Shown: positions 34,902-45,253, numbered from the stretch's first letter. The stretch: DNA of 64,000 bases from Actinoplanes missouriensis 431 (GCF_000284295.1 NC_017093.1:62001-126000); one strand, 5' to 3'. Notes: generated by a model from the letters alone, not told the origin. A program made the numbers and translations.

Positions 34902-36104
34902 ATGAGCTCGAAGGACTGGCTCGAGAAGGACTTCTACGCCGTGCTCGGCGTGAACAAGTCCGCCTCACCCGACGAGATCAAGAAGGCGTACCGAAAGCTC
35001 GCCCGGGACCTTCACCCCGACCGCAACCCTGGCAACAAGGAAGCGGAGGAGAAGTTCAAGGCGGCCTCCGAGGCCTATGACGTGCTCGCCGACGACAAGA
35101 AGCGCAAAGAGTACGACGAGATGCGCTCGCTGTTCGGCTCGGGCGCGTTCCGCCGGGGCGCACGTCCCGGCGGCGGCACCCAGTTCGACCCGTCCGACCT
35201 GTTCGGCGGGTTCAGCGGCGCTGCGGGTGGCGGGGCCGGTGCGGACCGCCGGTTCGGCGGCACCGGCTTCTCGGACATCTTCAGCTCGATCTTCTCGGGC
35301 GGCGGCGCGGGCGGCCCCGGTCCGGCCGCGGCACGGCGTGGCCCGCAGCGCGGGCGTGACGTCGAGACCGAGGTGACACTCGACTTCGTCCAGGCGGTCC
35401 GCGGCACCACCCTGCCGCTGACGTTGCGTACCCCGGGCGCCTGCGACACCTGTCGCGGGTCGGGGGCGAAACCCGGCACGACACCGCGGGCCTGCCCGAA
35501 ATGCCAGGGCACCGGCATGATCTCCAGCAATCAGGGCTCGTTCAGCTTCTCCGAGCCGTGCCGGGACTGCCAGGGTTCGGGCAGCATCGTGGACGAGAAA
35601 TGCCCGGAGTGCCGGGGGTCCGGCGGGGTCACCAAGACCCGGACGATCAACGTGCGATTCCCGGCCGGCGTGGCCGACGGTCAGCGCATCCGGCTCAGCG
35701 GCCGGGGCGAGCCGGGCGACCGCGGTGGCTCGGCGGGCGACCTCTACGTGCAGGTCAAGGTGCGGCCGGACGAGTTGTTCGGGCGCAGCGGCGACGACCT
35801 GACGCTGGCCGTGCCGATCAGCATGGCGGAAGCCGTTCTCGGCACCGACCTGAAGGTGCCCACCTTGGACGGCCCGGTCACCCTGCGGGTGCCGGCCGGC
35901 ACGCCGAGCGGTCGCAAGCTGCGGGCGCGGGGCAAGGGTGTGGTGCGCAAGGAGGGCCAGGCCGGCGACCTGATCGTCACGGTCGACGTGCAAATCCCGG
36001 CGGTCGTCAGCGACGAGGCCCGGGACGCCCTGGAGAAATTCGCGAAGCTCACCCCGCCCCCGGGGCGCGAGCGACTCGACGCCCGGATGCGCCGGGCTGG
36101 TTAG
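34902..36104 (+). CDS. dnaJ: Chaperone DnaJ (Hsp40)
   Basis: 400 residues from ATG 34902, preceded by GAGGAGG. J domain at residues 1-75 with the HPD motif ([18 protein letters not shown]), a long Gly/Phe-rich linker, and four zinc-binding CxxCxGxG repeats ([32 protein letters not shown]), then the substrate-binding C-terminal barrels. Activates DnaK ATPase and delivers substrates. 103 nt separate it from grpE. Confidence 0.97.
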   Translation: MSSKDWLEKDFYAVLGVNKSASPDEIKKAYRKLARDLHPDRNPGNKEAEEKFKAASEAYDVLADDKKRKEYDEMRSLFGSGAFRRGARPGGGTQFDPSDLFGGFSGAAGGGAGADRRFGGTGFSDIFSSIFSGGGAGGPGPAAARRGPQRGRDVETEVTLDFVQAVRGTTLPLTLRTPGACDTCRGSGAKPGTTPRACPKCQGTGMISSNQGSFSFSEPCRDCQGSGSIVDEKCPECRGSGGVTKTRTINVRFPAGVADGQRIRLSGRGEPGDRGGSAGDLYVQVKVRPDELFGRSGDDLTLAVPISMAEAVLGTDLKVPTLDGPVTLRVPAGTPSGRKLRARGKGVVRKEGQAGDLIVTVDVQIPAVVSDEARDALEKFAKLTPPPGRERLDARMRRAG

Positions 36105-36125
36105 GACCCTCACGGGAGGTGGCAC

Positions 36126-36566
36126 ATGTATGAAGAGATCCACGTCTCGACGGAAGCCTCCGACGCGAAGGTTTTGATCATCTCGGTTGCCGCACGGCTT
36201 GCCGGGATGCACCCGCAGACGCTCCGGCAGTACGACCGGCTCGGGCTGGTGCAGCCGGGCCGGGCGGGCGGCGGGGGTCGTCGGTACAGCGAACGGGACG
36301 TCGCGCTGCTTCGCGAGGTGCAGCGGCTCAGCCAGGAGGACGGCGTCAACCTGGCCGGGATCAAACGCATCATCGGGCTGGAGCAGCTCGTCGGCGACCT
36401 CCAGCAGCAGCTGGCGGAGCTGGCGGAACAGCTCGACGCGGCGTACGACCGGATCGCCCAGCTGGAGGCGATGCGCAGTCCGTACGCCGGCCGGGACCTT
36501 GTTCGCCAGGAGACCCACTCGACGGCGCTGGTGGTGTGGCGGCCGCGCCGCTCCCCGGACAAGTGA
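36126..36566 (+). CDS. hspR: HspR, MerR-family heat-shock repressor
   Basis: 146 residues from ATG 36126. MerR-type winged helix: ISVAARLAGMHPQTLRQYDR, LGLVQPGRAGGGGRRYSERD, LLREVQRLSQEDGVNLAGIK, then a coiled-coil (ELAEQLDAAYDRIAQLEA). HspR represses its own operon and others through HAIR elements, with DnaK as co-repressor. Its position at the end of dnaK-grpE-dnaJ and the HAIR elements before dnaK and clpB fit the standard actinobacterial regulon. Confidence 0.96.
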   Translation: MYEEIHVSTEASDAKVLIISVAARLAGMHPQTLRQYDRLGLVQPGRAGGGGRRYSERDVALLREVQRLSQEDGVNLAGIKRIIGLEQLVGDLQQQLAELAEQLDAAYDRIAQLEAMRSPYAGRDLVRQETHSTALVVWRPRRSPDK

Positions 36567-36600
36567 ACGGCGGCCTCTCGATCGAGAGGCCGCCGTTCAC
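36563..36600. terminator. Terminator overlapping the hspR stop
   Basis: 38-bp perfect palindrome (arms GTGAACGGCGGCCTCTCGA and its complement), serving the hspR operon and the convergent gene. Confidence 0.8.
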
Positions 36601-36620
36601 CACCTGTAGTCACTAAGTTA

Positions 36621-37067
36621 TTACCGTCGGTTGAAGAGTCCCAGCCGGCGCGGGTGGCGGACCAGGCCGCCCTCCATCCAGTCGTGGTGATCGAAGAGCT
36701 CAGGCCGGGTCATCAGCACCCGGCAGTTGTGCGCCCAGATCTGCATCGGCTCGTCGCCGACCTCCTCGGCGCGCTCCACGAACTTCTTCAGCCGGCGTTT
36801 GCGCTGTCCGCTCGCGTTCTGCCGCACCCCGTCCGCGGCGTAGATGTACATGCAGTGCTGTGCGAATCGCCGCGCCGGGCACTGCCGGTCCATGGCCAGC
36901 TCGAACAGGGTCGGGCCGAGCACGTCGCCGGAAATCAGCAGGTCCCAGTCGCGCGGCATGGTGTTCAGCGGGACCGACTCAGGGTGGTACGCCCACGCCT
37001 GAAGCTCGTCCGGCCGGGGATCGACCGGATTCCCGAATCCGAGGAATGTTGCTTCACGCACGCTCAC
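36621..37067 (-). CDS. Conserved actinobacterial protein of unknown function
   Basis: 148 residues from GTG 37067. VPLNTMPRDWDLLISGDVLG then LFELAMDRQCPARRFAQHCM and a basic region around GQRKRRLKKFVERAEEV. Single-domain, soluble, with several conserved-looking Trp and His (AHNCRVLMTRPELFDHHDWM). No family name recognised. It is convergent with hspR. Confidence 0.6.
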   Translation of the reverse strand: MSVREATFLGFGNPVDPRPDELQAWAYHPESVPLNTMPRDWDLLISGDVLGPTLFELAMDRQCPARRFAQHCMYIYAADGVRQNASGQRKRRLKKFVERAEEVGDEPMQIWAHNCRVLMTRPELFDHHDWMEGGLVRHPRRLGLFNRR

Positions 37068-37255
37068 GCCGCCGCCTCACTCATGCGTCCGCCCCGCGGG
37101 TCCGGCCTCACTCCACCGGTCACGGGCATCGAACGTCCCAATACTCAGAGTCGTCGCTCCGAGACGGTAGCGCGCTGAGTGTTTCAGCGGAAGTGTCAAG
37201 GCTTCACATTCAGATACTGGACAGTAACTTTGGGCGTTCCCTCTGGAGACGGGCG

Positions 37256-38467
37256 TCACTCCGGTGTCGGCAGGGGTTTCGCGCGTGCCGCCTGGGCCGC
37301 CATCCGCTTCCGGACCAGGTTCTTGAACCACTGGTAGTCGGGCAGCCGGGCCAGCATCGGCCCGGTCACCACGGTGATCAACACGTACGCGGTGGCGAGC
37401 GGGGCGAGCCGGGCGTCCACCCCGTACGCGACCGCGAGGCCCGCGATGACCACGGAGAACTCGCCGCGCGGCATCAGCGCGAGACCGGCACGGACCTGGC
37501 CGGGCAGCGCGATGCCGGCACGCCGGGCGGCCAGATAGCCCGTGAGGACCTTGGTGAACATCGTGAGCACGGCCAGCGCGAAGGCGGGGAGCAGCACGGC
37601 CGGCATGTCGGCCGGATCGGTGGAGAGCCCGAAGAAGACGAAGAAGACCGCCGCGAACAGGTCACGCAGCGGGGAGAGCATCTGGGTGGCGTGGTGCGCG
37701 ACCGGGCCGGAGAGCGCGATGCCGACCAGGAACGCGCCGACCGCCTCGGAGACCTTGAGCTCGCCGGCCACCCCGGCGATGAACAGCGTCAGGCCGAGGA
37801 CGCTGAGCAGCAGCGCCTCCGGGTCCTTGACCGAGATGAATCGGCTGATCTCACCGCCGTACCGGATCGCCACGACCAGCACCGCCACCACCGTGACCAC
37901 CGCGACGCCGAGCGTGGTCAGACCCGGGACCAGCCCGCTGCCGGCCAGCACCGCCGTGGCGATCGGCAGGTAGAAGGCCATCGCCAGGTCCTCGATCACC
38001 AGGACCGAGAGGATCACCGGTGTCTCCCGGTTGCCGACCCGGCCCAGATCGCCGAGCACCTTCGCGATCACGCCGGACGAGGAGACCCAGGTGATGCCGG
38101 CCAGCACCAGCGCCGCCTCCCAGCCCCACCCGAGCAGCAGCGCGAACGCCGCGCCGGGCAACGCGTTCAGCAGCATGTCGATCAGGCCGGCCGGCGCCGC
38201 CGCGCGCAGGTTGTCCACCAGCTCGTCGGCCGAGTACTCCAGGCCGAGCATGACGAGCAGCAGCACGACGCCGATCTGGGCGCCGATGCCGATGAACTCC
38301 TCGCTGGCCGAGAGCGGCACCAGCCCGCCGTGCCCGAACGCGAGCCCGGCCAGCAGGTAGAGAGGAATCGGGGACAGGCCGAACCGACGGCCGATCCGGC
38401 CCAGCATGCCGAGACCGAAAAGCAGCGCGCCGATCTCGATGAGCAGGATCGTCGTGTCGTGCTGCAC
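37256..38467 (-). CDS. CPA2-type cation:proton antiporter (KefB/KhtU-like)
   Basis: 403 residues from GTG 38467, 10-12 membrane segments. Motifs include LGRRFGLSPIPLYLLAGLAF, QIGVVLLLVMLGLEYSADEL with acidic residue in TM, VIEDLAMAFYLPIATAVLAG, GELKVSEAVGAFLVGIALSG and MPRGEFSVVIAGLAVA. It should exchange K+ or Na+ for protons. It follows the RCK_C gene by only 4 nt, the arrangement of Bacillus KhtT-KhtU, where a cytosolic RCK_C protein regulates the transporter. Cation choice not deducible here. Confidence 0.88.
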   Translation of the reverse strand: MQHDTTILLIEIGALLFGLGMLGRIGRRFGLSPIPLYLLAGLAFGHGGLVPLSASEEFIGIGAQIGVVLLLVMLGLEYSADELVDNLRAAAPAGLIDMLLNALPGAAFALLLGWGWEAALVLAGITWVSSSGVIAKVLGDLGRVGNRETPVILSVLVIEDLAMAFYLPIATAVLAGSGLVPGLTTLGVAVVTVVAVLVVAIRYGGEISRFISVKDPEALLLSVLGLTLFIAGVAGELKVSEAVGAFLVGIALSGPVAHHATQMLSPLRDLFAAVFFVFFGLSTDPADMPAVLLPAFALAVLTMFTKVLTGYLAARRAGIALPGQVRAGLALMPRGEFSVVIAGLAVAYGVDARLAPLATAYVLITVVTGPMLARLPDYQWFKNLVRKRMAAQAARAKPLPTPE

Positions 38468-38471
38468 TGGC

Positions 38472-38966
38472 TCAGCCGTCGTCGCCGGCCAGGATGGCTG
38501 TCACGCCGTCCAGGCCCTGCCGGGTGCCGACCGCCACGACCACGTCGTTCGTTTCGAATCGGAACGAGGGCTCGGGGGAGGCGATCACCTCCCGGTCGCG
38601 CAGCACCGCCACGATCGACGCACCGGTCCGGCTGCGGGCGCGGGTGTCACCCAGTCGCCGGCCGACGAACGGGGAGCCGGCGGGCAACGCCACCTGCTCG
38701 GTGAGCAGGCCCGCGGCCTGCTGCCGCAGACCGGCGAGCTGCCCCAGCATCAGGGACGCGCCGAGGACGTCGGCCAGGGCCTCCGCCTCGTCGTCGGTGA
38801 GCGGGATCGAGGCCAGGCTCGCGTCGGGGTCGTCCACGTCGTACAGCACCAGGTCGCGTCTGCCGTTGCGGTGGGAGACCACCCCGACGGTACGGCCGGA
38901 GGAGGTCACCAGGTCATGGCGGACGCCTATTCCCGGCAGCGGAGTCTGTTCCACCCGTACGCGCAC
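38472..38966 (-). CDS. RCK_C (TrkA-C) domain regulator, KhtT-like
   Basis: 164 residues from GTG 38966. N-terminal 75 residues with EQTPLPGIGVRHDLVTSSGR, typical of KhtT-like N-domains, then a TrkA-C domain: TARSRTGASIVAVLRDREVI followed by SPEPSFRFETNDVVVAVGTR. It probably controls the downstream antiporter by binding a nucleotide such as c-di-AMP; the ligand is not shown. A TACCGT box lies seven bases upstream of the GTG, suggesting a leaderless mRNA. Confidence 0.86.
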   Translation of the reverse strand: MRVRVEQTPLPGIGVRHDLVTSSGRTVGVVSHRNGRRDLVLYDVDDPDASLASIPLTDDEAEALADVLGASLMLGQLAGLRQQAAGLLTEQVALPAGSPFVGRRLGDTRARSRTGASIVAVLRDREVIASPEPSFRFETNDVVVAVGTRQGLDGVTAILAGDDG

Positions 38967-38973
38967 GATCTCT

Positions 38974-38979
38974 ACGGTA
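38974..38979 (-). promoter_or_regulatory. -10 box TACCGT (leaderless)
   Basis: Minus-strand TACCGT, then seven bases, then the GTG at 38966. Confidence 0.5.
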
Positions 38980-39021
38980 GCCCCCAGGCGGCCCGTTCCC
39001 GCCCGGAAACAGACATCGTGA

Positions 39022-40299
39022 TCATTGCGCCTGCTCAGCGACCTTTTCCGGGATGCCGGCGCCGGGACCGGACGGCTCCGGGGCGGTCCTCGGGCGGGCC
39101 ACGACGAGCAGGAGCAGGCCGAGCGCGACGAGGATCAGATTCATCAGGTACGCCAGCCGGAACCCGTACTGCTGCGCCAGCCCGAAGAGCGGGGCGGCCA
39201 GGATGTTGCCGATCGGGAAGGTGTTCGTGAACATGGTCGTCGCCCGGCCCGGGAAGCGCGGCATCATGTCCTGCACGTAGGAGATGCCCAGGCCGGAGGT
39301 CGCCGCGATGAACACGGCGTTCGGGAGCTGTGCGACGGCGAGCATCCAGACGGAGCTCGCCGTGACCGTGAGCACGTGGTAGACGACCGCGCAGGCGGTA
39401 CCGCCGATGATGATCAGCCGCAGCGGCACCCGGGTGGAGAGCCAGCCGAAGCCGAGCATCAGCGGGATCTCCAGCGCCGCGCAGAGCCCGAGGAGCAGGC
39501 CGGCGTCGCCGACCGAGCCGCCCAGCTCCGCGCTGAGGTAGAGCGGCAGCGCCTGCACGCCCAGGACCATGGCGGTCTGCAGCAGGACGAAACCGGCCAG
39601 GATCACGAAGAGGACGCGCGGCGCCTTGCCGGAGACCTGACGGCCGTCGTGTGACGCGGCCGGCGCCTCCACCTCGGGCAGCCAGCGGATCGCGACCAGG
39701 GCGGCGATCAGGTACGTGATCGAGGCCGCCCCGAAGACGAACTCGAAACCGCCGGTGGCGAGCAGGGCGGCGGCGAGTGACGGGCCACCGACCCAGGCGA
39801 CCGAGAAGACCGTGCGCAGGGTGCTGATCCCCATGGCCGCCCGGGCCGGATCGTCGCGTTGGAGCACCTGACGGGCGTACGCGAAGGATTGTGGGAAGAG
39901 GGACCCGGCAATCGCCGTCGCCGTCGCGGTGAGCGCGAGCAGCACCCAGTAGTCGCGGACGACGGCGGTGAGGCCGCTCCCGGCACAGCCGGCGAGCGCC
40001 GCGATGATCAACAGGGTGCGACGCATCGGACGCCGGTCGGAGATCCGGCCGATCGCCCAGGACATGAGGACGCCGGAGAGCGACGACACCACGAGGAAGA
40101 AGGTGACCTGGATCGGAGTGGCGTCGACCGCGGTGCTGAGGAAGAGCCCGACGAAGGGCCCGACCACGGCGGTGGCGATGCCGGTGGTGAGGAAGACGAG
40201 ACCGAGCGGAAGGAGCCGTCGCGTTACTTGGGGCAGCGACACAGTTCGTACGTTACGGGTTCTTTCCTGTTGTTGCGCCGCTCCGGTGGTGGCCGTCAC
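39022..40299 (-). CDS. MFS exporter of the sugar-efflux (Set) type
   Basis: 425 residues from GTG 40299 (a shorter start near the VSLPQVTRRLL segment is possible). About twelve TM segments; the MFS loop SWAIGRISDRRPMRRTLLII after TM2 is present, with ATAIAGSLFPQSFAYARQVL in TM5 and GVQALPLYLSAELGGSVGDAGLLL in the second half. Set-family exporters move sugars or small drugs; the substrate is not deducible. It is divergent from clpB; the HAIR operator ends 22 bp from this start, so HspR may also control it. Confidence 0.82.
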   Translation of the reverse strand: MTATTGAAQQQERTRNVRTVSLPQVTRRLLPLGLVFLTTGIATAVVGPFVGLFLSTAVDATPIQVTFFLVVSSLSGVLMSWAIGRISDRRPMRRTLLIIAALAGCAGSGLTAVVRDYWVLLALTATATAIAGSLFPQSFAYARQVLQRDDPARAAMGISTLRTVFSVAWVGGPSLAAALLATGGFEFVFGAASITYLIAALVAIRWLPEVEAPAASHDGRQVSGKAPRVLFVILAGFVLLQTAMVLGVQALPLYLSAELGGSVGDAGLLLGLCAALEIPLMLGFGWLSTRVPLRLIIIGGTACAVVYHVLTVTASSVWMLAVAQLPNAVFIAATSGLGISYVQDMMPRFPGRATTMFTNTFPIGNILAAPLFGLAQQYGFRLAYLMNLILVALGLLLLVVARPRTAPEPSGPGAGIPEKVAEQAQ

Positions 40300-40320
40300 G
40301 CCTTTTCCGCGCGCGCTAAA

Positions 40321-40341
40321 GTTGAGTTGCTTACGCTCAAG
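40321..40341. promoter_or_regulatory. HAIR operator (HspR-binding) upstream of clpB
   Basis: GTTGAGT-TGCTTAC-GCTCAAG matches CTTGAGT-N7-ACTCAAG at 12 of 14 arm positions. It lies 33 bp before the clpB ATG. Confidence 0.85.
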
Positions 40342-40373
40342 TCTGCTTGACTGGGATCCGTTCAGGGGAGCAC

Positions 40374-42962
40374 ATGAACACCGAACGCTTGACCACCAAG
40401 AGCCGCGAAGTGATCACCACCGCGGTCGCCGACGCCGGCAGCCGCGGGCATGCCACGGTCGAGCCGTGGCACATGCTGCTGTCGCTTCTCGACACCGGCG
40501 GGTCGACCGCGACCGCGCTGCTGCGAGCGGTCGGGGCCAACCCCGCTGACGTGCGCCGGGCCGCCGCCCGAGCACTGGAGCAACTGCCGTCCGCCCGCGG
40601 CGCGAGCACCGCGGAGCCCAGCCTCTCCCGCGAGTTCGTGAACGCGATCGGGTCCGCCGACCTGATCGCCAAGCCGCTCGGCGACGAGTATGTGTCGACC
40701 GAGCACCTGCTGGCCGGCCTGGCCCGGGTCGGCGGCGCGGTCGGCCAGGCCCTGCAGAGCGCCGGCGCCACCGAGGAAGCGCTGGTCGCGGCGTTCCCCC
40801 AGGTGCGCGGCGGCGAGCGGCGGGTGACCACGGCCGACCCCGAGCAGACCTACAAGTCCCTGGAGAAATACAGCGTGGACCTCACCGCGCTGGCTCGGGA
40901 CGGCAAGATCGACCCGGTCATCGGCCGGGACGCGGAGATCCGCCGGGTGGTGCAGGTGCTCTCCCGGCGTACCAAGAACAACCCGGTGCTGATCGGTGAG
41001 CCGGGCGTCGGCAAGACCGCGATCGTCGAGGGCCTGGCCCAGCGGATCGTCGCCGGCGACGTGCCGGAGACGCTGCGCGACAAGAAACTGGTCTCGCTCG
41101 ACCTCGGCGCGATGGTCGCCGGCGCGCAGTACCGCGGCCAGTTCGAGGAGCGGCTGAAGAGCGTCCTGGAGGAGATCCGCGGCTCGAACGGGCAGGTCGT
41201 CACGTTCCTCGACGAGCTGCACACGGTCGTCGGTGCCGGCAAGGGCGAGGGCTCGATGGACGCCGGCAACATGCTCAAGCCGATGCTGGCCCGGGGCGAG
41301 CTGCGGATGGTCGGCGCGACCACGCTCGACGAGTACCGCGAGCACATCGAGAAAGACCCGGCCCTGGAACGCCGCTTCCAGCCGGTCGTCGTCGGCGAGC
41401 CGACCGTGGAGGACACCATCGGCATCCTGCGCGGCCTCAAGGGACGTTACGAGGCGCACCACCGGGTGCAGATCACCGACGCCGCGCTGGTCGCGGCGGC
41501 CAGCCTCTCCGACCGTTACATCAGCGACCGGTTCCTGCCGGACAAGGCGATCGACCTGATCGACGAGGCCGCGTCCCGGCTCCGCATGGAGATCGACTCC
41601 CGGCCGGTCGAGCTGGACCAGCTGCAGCGGCAGGTCGACCGGATGCGGGTGGAGAAACTGGCGCTCAGCAAGGAGACCGACCCCGCGTCGGTGGCCCGGC
41701 TGGAGCGGCTGGACCGGGACCTCGCCGACCGCGAGGAGGACCTCACCGCGCTCACCGCCCGGTGGGAGCGCGAGCGCGGCGGGCTGAACCGGGTGGGTGA
41801 GCTGAAGAAGCAGCTCGACGAGGCGCGGGCCGCCCAGGAGCGGGCCCAGCGCGACGGCGACCTGCTGGAGGCCTCCCGGCTGCTCTACGAGGTGGTCCCC
41901 ACCCTGGAGAAGGAGATCCAGGCGGCGTCCGACGCCGAGGACGAGCGGGACGAGCCGCCGATGGTCAAGGAGGAGGTCGGGGCCGACGACATCGCCGAGG
42001 TCGTCTCCGCGTGGACCGGCATCCCGGCCGGCCGGATGATGGAGGGCGAGACCGCCAAGCTCCTGCGCATGGAGGAGTCGCTGCAAGGCAAGGTGATCGG
42101 CCAGCGGGAGGCGGTGGCCGCGGTCGCGAGCGCGGTCCGCCGCGCCCGGGCCGGCATCGCCGACCCGGACCGGCCCACCGGCAGCTTCCTCTTCCTCGGC
42201 CCCACCGGCGTCGGCAAGACCGAGCTGGTGAAAGCGCTGGCCGGTTTCCTCTTCGACGACGAGCGGGCGATGGTCCGCATCGACATGAGTGAGTATGGGG
42301 AGAAGCACTCGGTGGCCCGGCTGGTCGGTGCGCCGCCCGGATACGTGGGGTACGAGGAGGGCGGCCAGCTGACCGAGGCGGTGCGGCGCCGGCCGTACAG
42401 CGTGGTGCTCCTGGACGAGGTGGAGAAAGCCCACCCGGACGTGTTCGACCTGCTGTTGCAGGTGCTCGACGACGGGCGGCTCACCGACGGCCAGGGCCGG
42501 ACCGTCGACTTCCGCAACGCGATCCTGGTGCTCACCTCGAACCTCGGCTCGGCGAACGCCGACTTCACGATGGGCGACGAGGAGCGCCGCGACGAGGTTC
42601 TCGCGGCGGTCCGGGCGCACTTCAAGCCGGAGTTCCTGAACCGGCTCGACGACATCGTGGTCTTCCACGCGCTCACCAAGGCGGACCTGACCGCGATCGT
42701 CGACATCCAGCTCGGCCGGCTACGCGACCGGCTCGCCGAGCGCCGGCTCAGGCTCGAGGTGATGCCCGAGGCGGTGGAGTGGCTCGGCGAGCACGGGTAC
42801 GACCCGATCTACGGCGCCCGCCCGCTGCGCCGCCTGGTCCAGTCGACGATCGGCGACCTGCTCGCCAAGGCGCTGCTGAGCGGCGAGATCCGGGACGGCG
42901 ACGTGGTGCTGGTCTCGCTCAGCGAGGGCAAGGACGGCCTGGCCGTCCGGCGCGGCGTCTGA
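40374..42962 (+). CDS. clpB: ATP-dependent disaggregase ClpB (Hsp100)
   Basis: 862 residues from ATG 40374, with AGGGGAG upstream; a longer ORF from 40347 is not supported. N-terminal Clp_N repeats, then NBD1 Walker [17 protein letters not shown] and Walker [21 protein letters not shown], an about 120-residue coiled-coil middle domain ([15 protein letters not shown]), NBD2 Walker [17 protein letters not shown] and Walker [19 protein letters not shown], and sensor-2 [13 protein letters not shown]. Resolves aggregates together with DnaK. Has a HAIR element and a strong terminator. Confidence 0.97.
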   Translation: MNTERLTTKSREVITTAVADAGSRGHATVEPWHMLLSLLDTGGSTATALLRAVGANPADVRRAAARALEQLPSARGASTAEPSLSREFVNAIGSADLIAKPLGDEYVSTEHLLAGLARVGGAVGQALQSAGATEEALVAAFPQVRGGERRVTTADPEQTYKSLEKYSVDLTALARDGKIDPVIGRDAEIRRVVQVLSRRTKNNPVLIGEPGVGKTAIVEGLAQRIVAGDVPETLRDKKLVSLDLGAMVAGAQYRGQFEERLKSVLEEIRGSNGQVVTFLDELHTVVGAGKGEGSMDAGNMLKPMLARGELRMVGATTLDEYREHIEKDPALERRFQPVVVGEPTVEDTIGILRGLKGRYEAHHRVQITDAALVAAASLSDRYISDRFLPDKAIDLIDEAASRLRMEIDSRPVELDQLQRQVDRMRVEKLALSKETDPASVARLERLDRDLADREEDLTALTARWERERGGLNRVGELKKQLDEARAAQERAQRDGDLLEASRLLYEVVPTLEKEIQAASDAEDERDEPPMVKEEVGADDIAEVVSAWTGIPAGRMMEGETAKLLRMEESLQGKVIGQREAVAAVASAVRRARAGIADPDRPTGSFLFLGPTGVGKTELVKALAGFLFDDERAMVRIDMSEYGEKHSVARLVGAPPGYVGYEEGGQLTEAVRRRPYSVVLLDEVEKAHPDVFDLLLQVLDDGRLTDGQGRTVDFRNAILVLTSNLGSANADFTMGDEERRDEVLAAVRAHFKPEFLNRLDDIVVFHALTKADLTAIVDIQLGRLRDRLAERRLRLEVMPEAVEWLGEHGYDPIYGARPLRRLVQSTIGDLLAKALLSGEIRDGDVVLVSLSEGKDGLAVRRGV

Positions 42963-42978
42963 GCTCTCGTGCACAAGA

Positions 42979-43008
42979 AAACGGCCCCGGGTCTCCCCGG
43001 GGCCGTTT
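42979..43008. terminator. Bidirectional terminator after clpB
   Basis: AAACGGCCCCGGG-TCTC-CCCGGGGCCGTTT, 13-bp stem with A/T on both sides; serves clpB and the convergent small gene. Confidence 0.8.
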
Positions 43009-43012
43009 CCTT

Positions 43013-43189
43013 CTAGCTCTCCACCTCCCGCTGCCGGTAGGCGTGTGTCATCAGGACGTCCGTGATGGCGTGCTCGCCGTCAGCGGACCAGATCCGTATG
43101 CCGTCGCGGTGCAGTTGGTAACGGACGTCTTTGAACCGCGTCCGGGTGTCGTCATGGTGAACGACGGTCAGGGTGTCGGCGTGGGGCAT
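43013..43189 (-). CDS. Small 58-residue hypothetical protein
   Basis: Starts MPHADTLTVVHHDDTRTRFK at ATG 43189 with an AAGGA site about 12 nt upstream; an in-frame GTG at 43198 leaves too little spacing. Contains a compact beta-hairpin-like segment, YQLHRDGIRIWSADGEHAIT. His and Asp rich, soluble. Function unknown. It ends within the clpB terminator region. Confidence 0.5.
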   Translation of the reverse strand: MPHADTLTVVHHDDTRTRFKDVRYQLHRDGIRIWSADGEHAITDVLMTHAYRQREVES

Positions 43190-43198
43190 GGGACTCAC

Positions 43199-43552
43199 CG
43201 GTCCTTGTCAGCTCTGGGGCAGCCGCGGTGTGGTCACGCGGCCCGCCTAATGGGATGGGTGCCCGAAACCGGTCTGCCTCGGCCCCGGAGATGCGTGCGC
43301 GGGGCGGGCGACTCGTGTCACGGGCAGGGCGGTCCGCCGGAGGTCTCTGCTGCCAGCTGGACGCCACGAAATCGAAGTGTAGGCGGGCGCGTCATGGTGT
43401 GCCGCCCCCTGAAAGAGCGACGTTTCCGGGGTCATCGTGTCGTTTCGCCGGTACGTCGTCGCCCGATGCTGCCACATCGTCGCTGACCGTGAGGTGCTGT
43501 CGCGTGATATGGCCTCCGACCGATACCGTAAATGGATCTAGAGGAGGGCAGT
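43199..43552. other. Intergenic region without a recognised gene
   Basis: 354 nt between the small ORF and the next plus-strand gene. I found no tRNA, riboswitch or credible ORF. A GATACCGT near 43521 may be a -10 box for the downstream gene, and GAGGAG just before 43553 is its ribosome-binding site. Confidence 0.45.
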
Positions 43553-45190
43553 GTGACCGTACCCATATATCCCACCCCAAACCCGGCACCCGCCGCGCGT
43601 CCATCGCGCCCGGGCGTCGTCACCACGTCGTCATACCTGCTCTATGGCGTGGCGTTCCTGCAGGTGCTGAACGCGATCGCGGCGCTGCTCACCATCGGCG
43701 CGGTCCAGGACGCCTACCGGGACGCGTACGCGGGGTCCGATCTCGCCAGCGAGGGCGAGACCATCGCGGCCGTCGTGATCGTGATCCTCGCCCTGATGTA
43801 CGCGGTGCTCGCCGCCGGGCTCGCCACCCTGTCCTACTTCAACAGCCGCGGTGCGAACGGCTCCCGGATCACGACCTGGGTGTTCGCCGGCATCGGCCTG
43901 TGCTGCAACGCGCTCGGCCTGACGAACGCGGCCGGCGGGGCGGTCAACTCCAGCGAGGGCGCGGGCCTGCCCAGCGACGCCCAGGTCGACGCCGCGGTCG
44001 CGGACTCGATGCCCGGCTGGTACGAGCCCGTCCTCTGGACCCTCACCGTGCTCACCGTGCTCGCGCTGATCGCGGTGATCATCCTGCTGGCGCTGCCGGC
44101 GGCGAACGCCTTCTTCCGCAAGCCGGGAACCGGGTATCCCGGGTACGGGGGTTACGCGGGATATCCGCAGCCCGGTGGGTTGCCGCCCGGTGGGTTCCCG
44201 CCCGGTGGGGGTTACCCGCCGGCCGGTGGTCAGCCGCAAGGTTTCCCGCCGCCGGGTGGGTATCCGGCGCCCGGTGGTTACCCGCCGGGACAGCCGACCT
44301 ACGGGCAGCCGTATCCGGGGACGCCGGGTAGCGGGGCGCCCGGGGGCGCGGAAGGTGGGTATCCGGGGTCGTCGGCGCCGAGTTCGCCGGGGCCGTATGG
44401 GCCGCCTTCCTCCTCCTACGGGCCGCCGCCGTCCTATGGGCCGCCTGCCGGCTCGCCCTCCTACGGTCCGCCGCCTGGGCAGTCGCCCTATGGGCCGCCG
44501 CCTGGGCAGCCCTCCTACGGTCCGCCGCCTGGGCAGCCGCCCTACGGTCCGCCGCCCTACGGTCCGCCGCCTGGGCAGCCGTCCGGGCCGCCTGCTGGTC
44601 CGCCTTTTTACGGTCCGCCGTCCGGGCCTCCGGCGTTCCCGGGTCAGCCCGGAGCCGGCCAGCCGCCGCATCCGGGGCAGCCGGGCGAGGCGAGCCACTT
44701 CGGAACGCCGGAACAGTACGGTCAGCCGGGTCAGCCGGCGCCGGGGCTTCCGCCGTATCCGGGGCAGGCCGGAACCGACGCACCCGGCACCCCACCGACG
44801 AGCGCACCTCCCGCGCCGTTCACCCCGGCGCCTCCCGCGCCGTTCACTCCAGCGGCTCCGCCCGCGAGCCTGCCGCCGAGCGACCCGTGGGCCGCACCGC
44901 CCCCGTTCCCGGCCGGCGGCCGGCCGGAAAGCGACCCCACCGGCGAGCCGGGCACCGACCCCACCGCCGCGCGGAACGCCGACCCTGCCGTCCGGCAGAA
45001 CGCCGACCACACCGGCGCGCAGAACGCCGACTCCACCGGTACGGGGAACGCCGACTCCCCCGGCACGGGGAACGCCGACCGCACCGGGTCGCAGGATGCC
45101 GACCGCACTCGCCAGCTGGGCGACGGCTCGATGGGCGGGTCCGACCGTGACCGGCCGGAGAGTGAGCAGCCGCCGCGGCCACCTGCCTGA
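43553..45190 (+). CDS. Four-TM membrane protein with a long Pro/Gly/Tyr-rich tail
   Basis: 545 residues from GTG 43553 (GAGGAGGGCA upstream). The N-terminal 190 residues contain four membrane segments (YLLYGVAFLQVLNAIAALLT; VVIVILALMYAVLAAGLATL; VFAGIGLCCNALGLTNAAGG; WTLTVLTVLALIAVIILLAL). The tail is a series of PPGQPPYGPP-type repeats, then more Pro/Ala, and finally a NADxTGxxNAD-like repeat of about ten residues. Paralogue of the next gene. This layout recurs in actinomycetes with unknown function; the tail suggests cytoplasmic interactions or condensates. Confidence 0.7.
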   Translation: MTVPIYPTPNPAPAARPSRPGVVTTSSYLLYGVAFLQVLNAIAALLTIGAVQDAYRDAYAGSDLASEGETIAAVVIVILALMYAVLAAGLATLSYFNSRGANGSRITTWVFAGIGLCCNALGLTNAAGGAVNSSEGAGLPSDAQVDAAVADSMPGWYEPVLWTLTVLTVLALIAVIILLALPAANAFFRKPGTGYPGYGGYAGYPQPGGLPPGGFPPGGGYPPAGGQPQGFPPPGGYPAPGGYPPGQPTYGQPYPGTPGSGAPGGAEGGYPGSSAPSSPGPYGPPSSSYGPPPSYGPPAGSPSYGPPPGQSPYGPPPGQPSYGPPPGQPPYGPPPYGPPPGQPSGPPAGPPFYGPPSGPPAFPGQPGAGQPPHPGQPGEASHFGTPEQYGQPGQPAPGLPPYPGQAGTDAPGTPPTSAPPAPFTPAPPAPFTPAAPPASLPPSDPWAAPPPFPAGGRPESDPTGEPGTDPTAARNADPAVRQNADHTGAQNADSTGTGNADSPGTGNADRTGSQDADRTRQLGDGSMGGSDRDRPESEQPPRPPA

Positions 45191-45223
45191 GCCGCCCACC
45201 CGGCCCACCTGAGATCTGACCCG

Positions 45224-45253
45224 GACCGGCCCGCCGACATCGGCGGGCCGGTC
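45224..45253 (+). terminator. Terminator after the four-TM gene
   Basis: 14-bp stem GACCGGCCCGCCGA / TCGGCGGGCCGGTC with a tight loop, followed by TTCC. Confidence 0.75.
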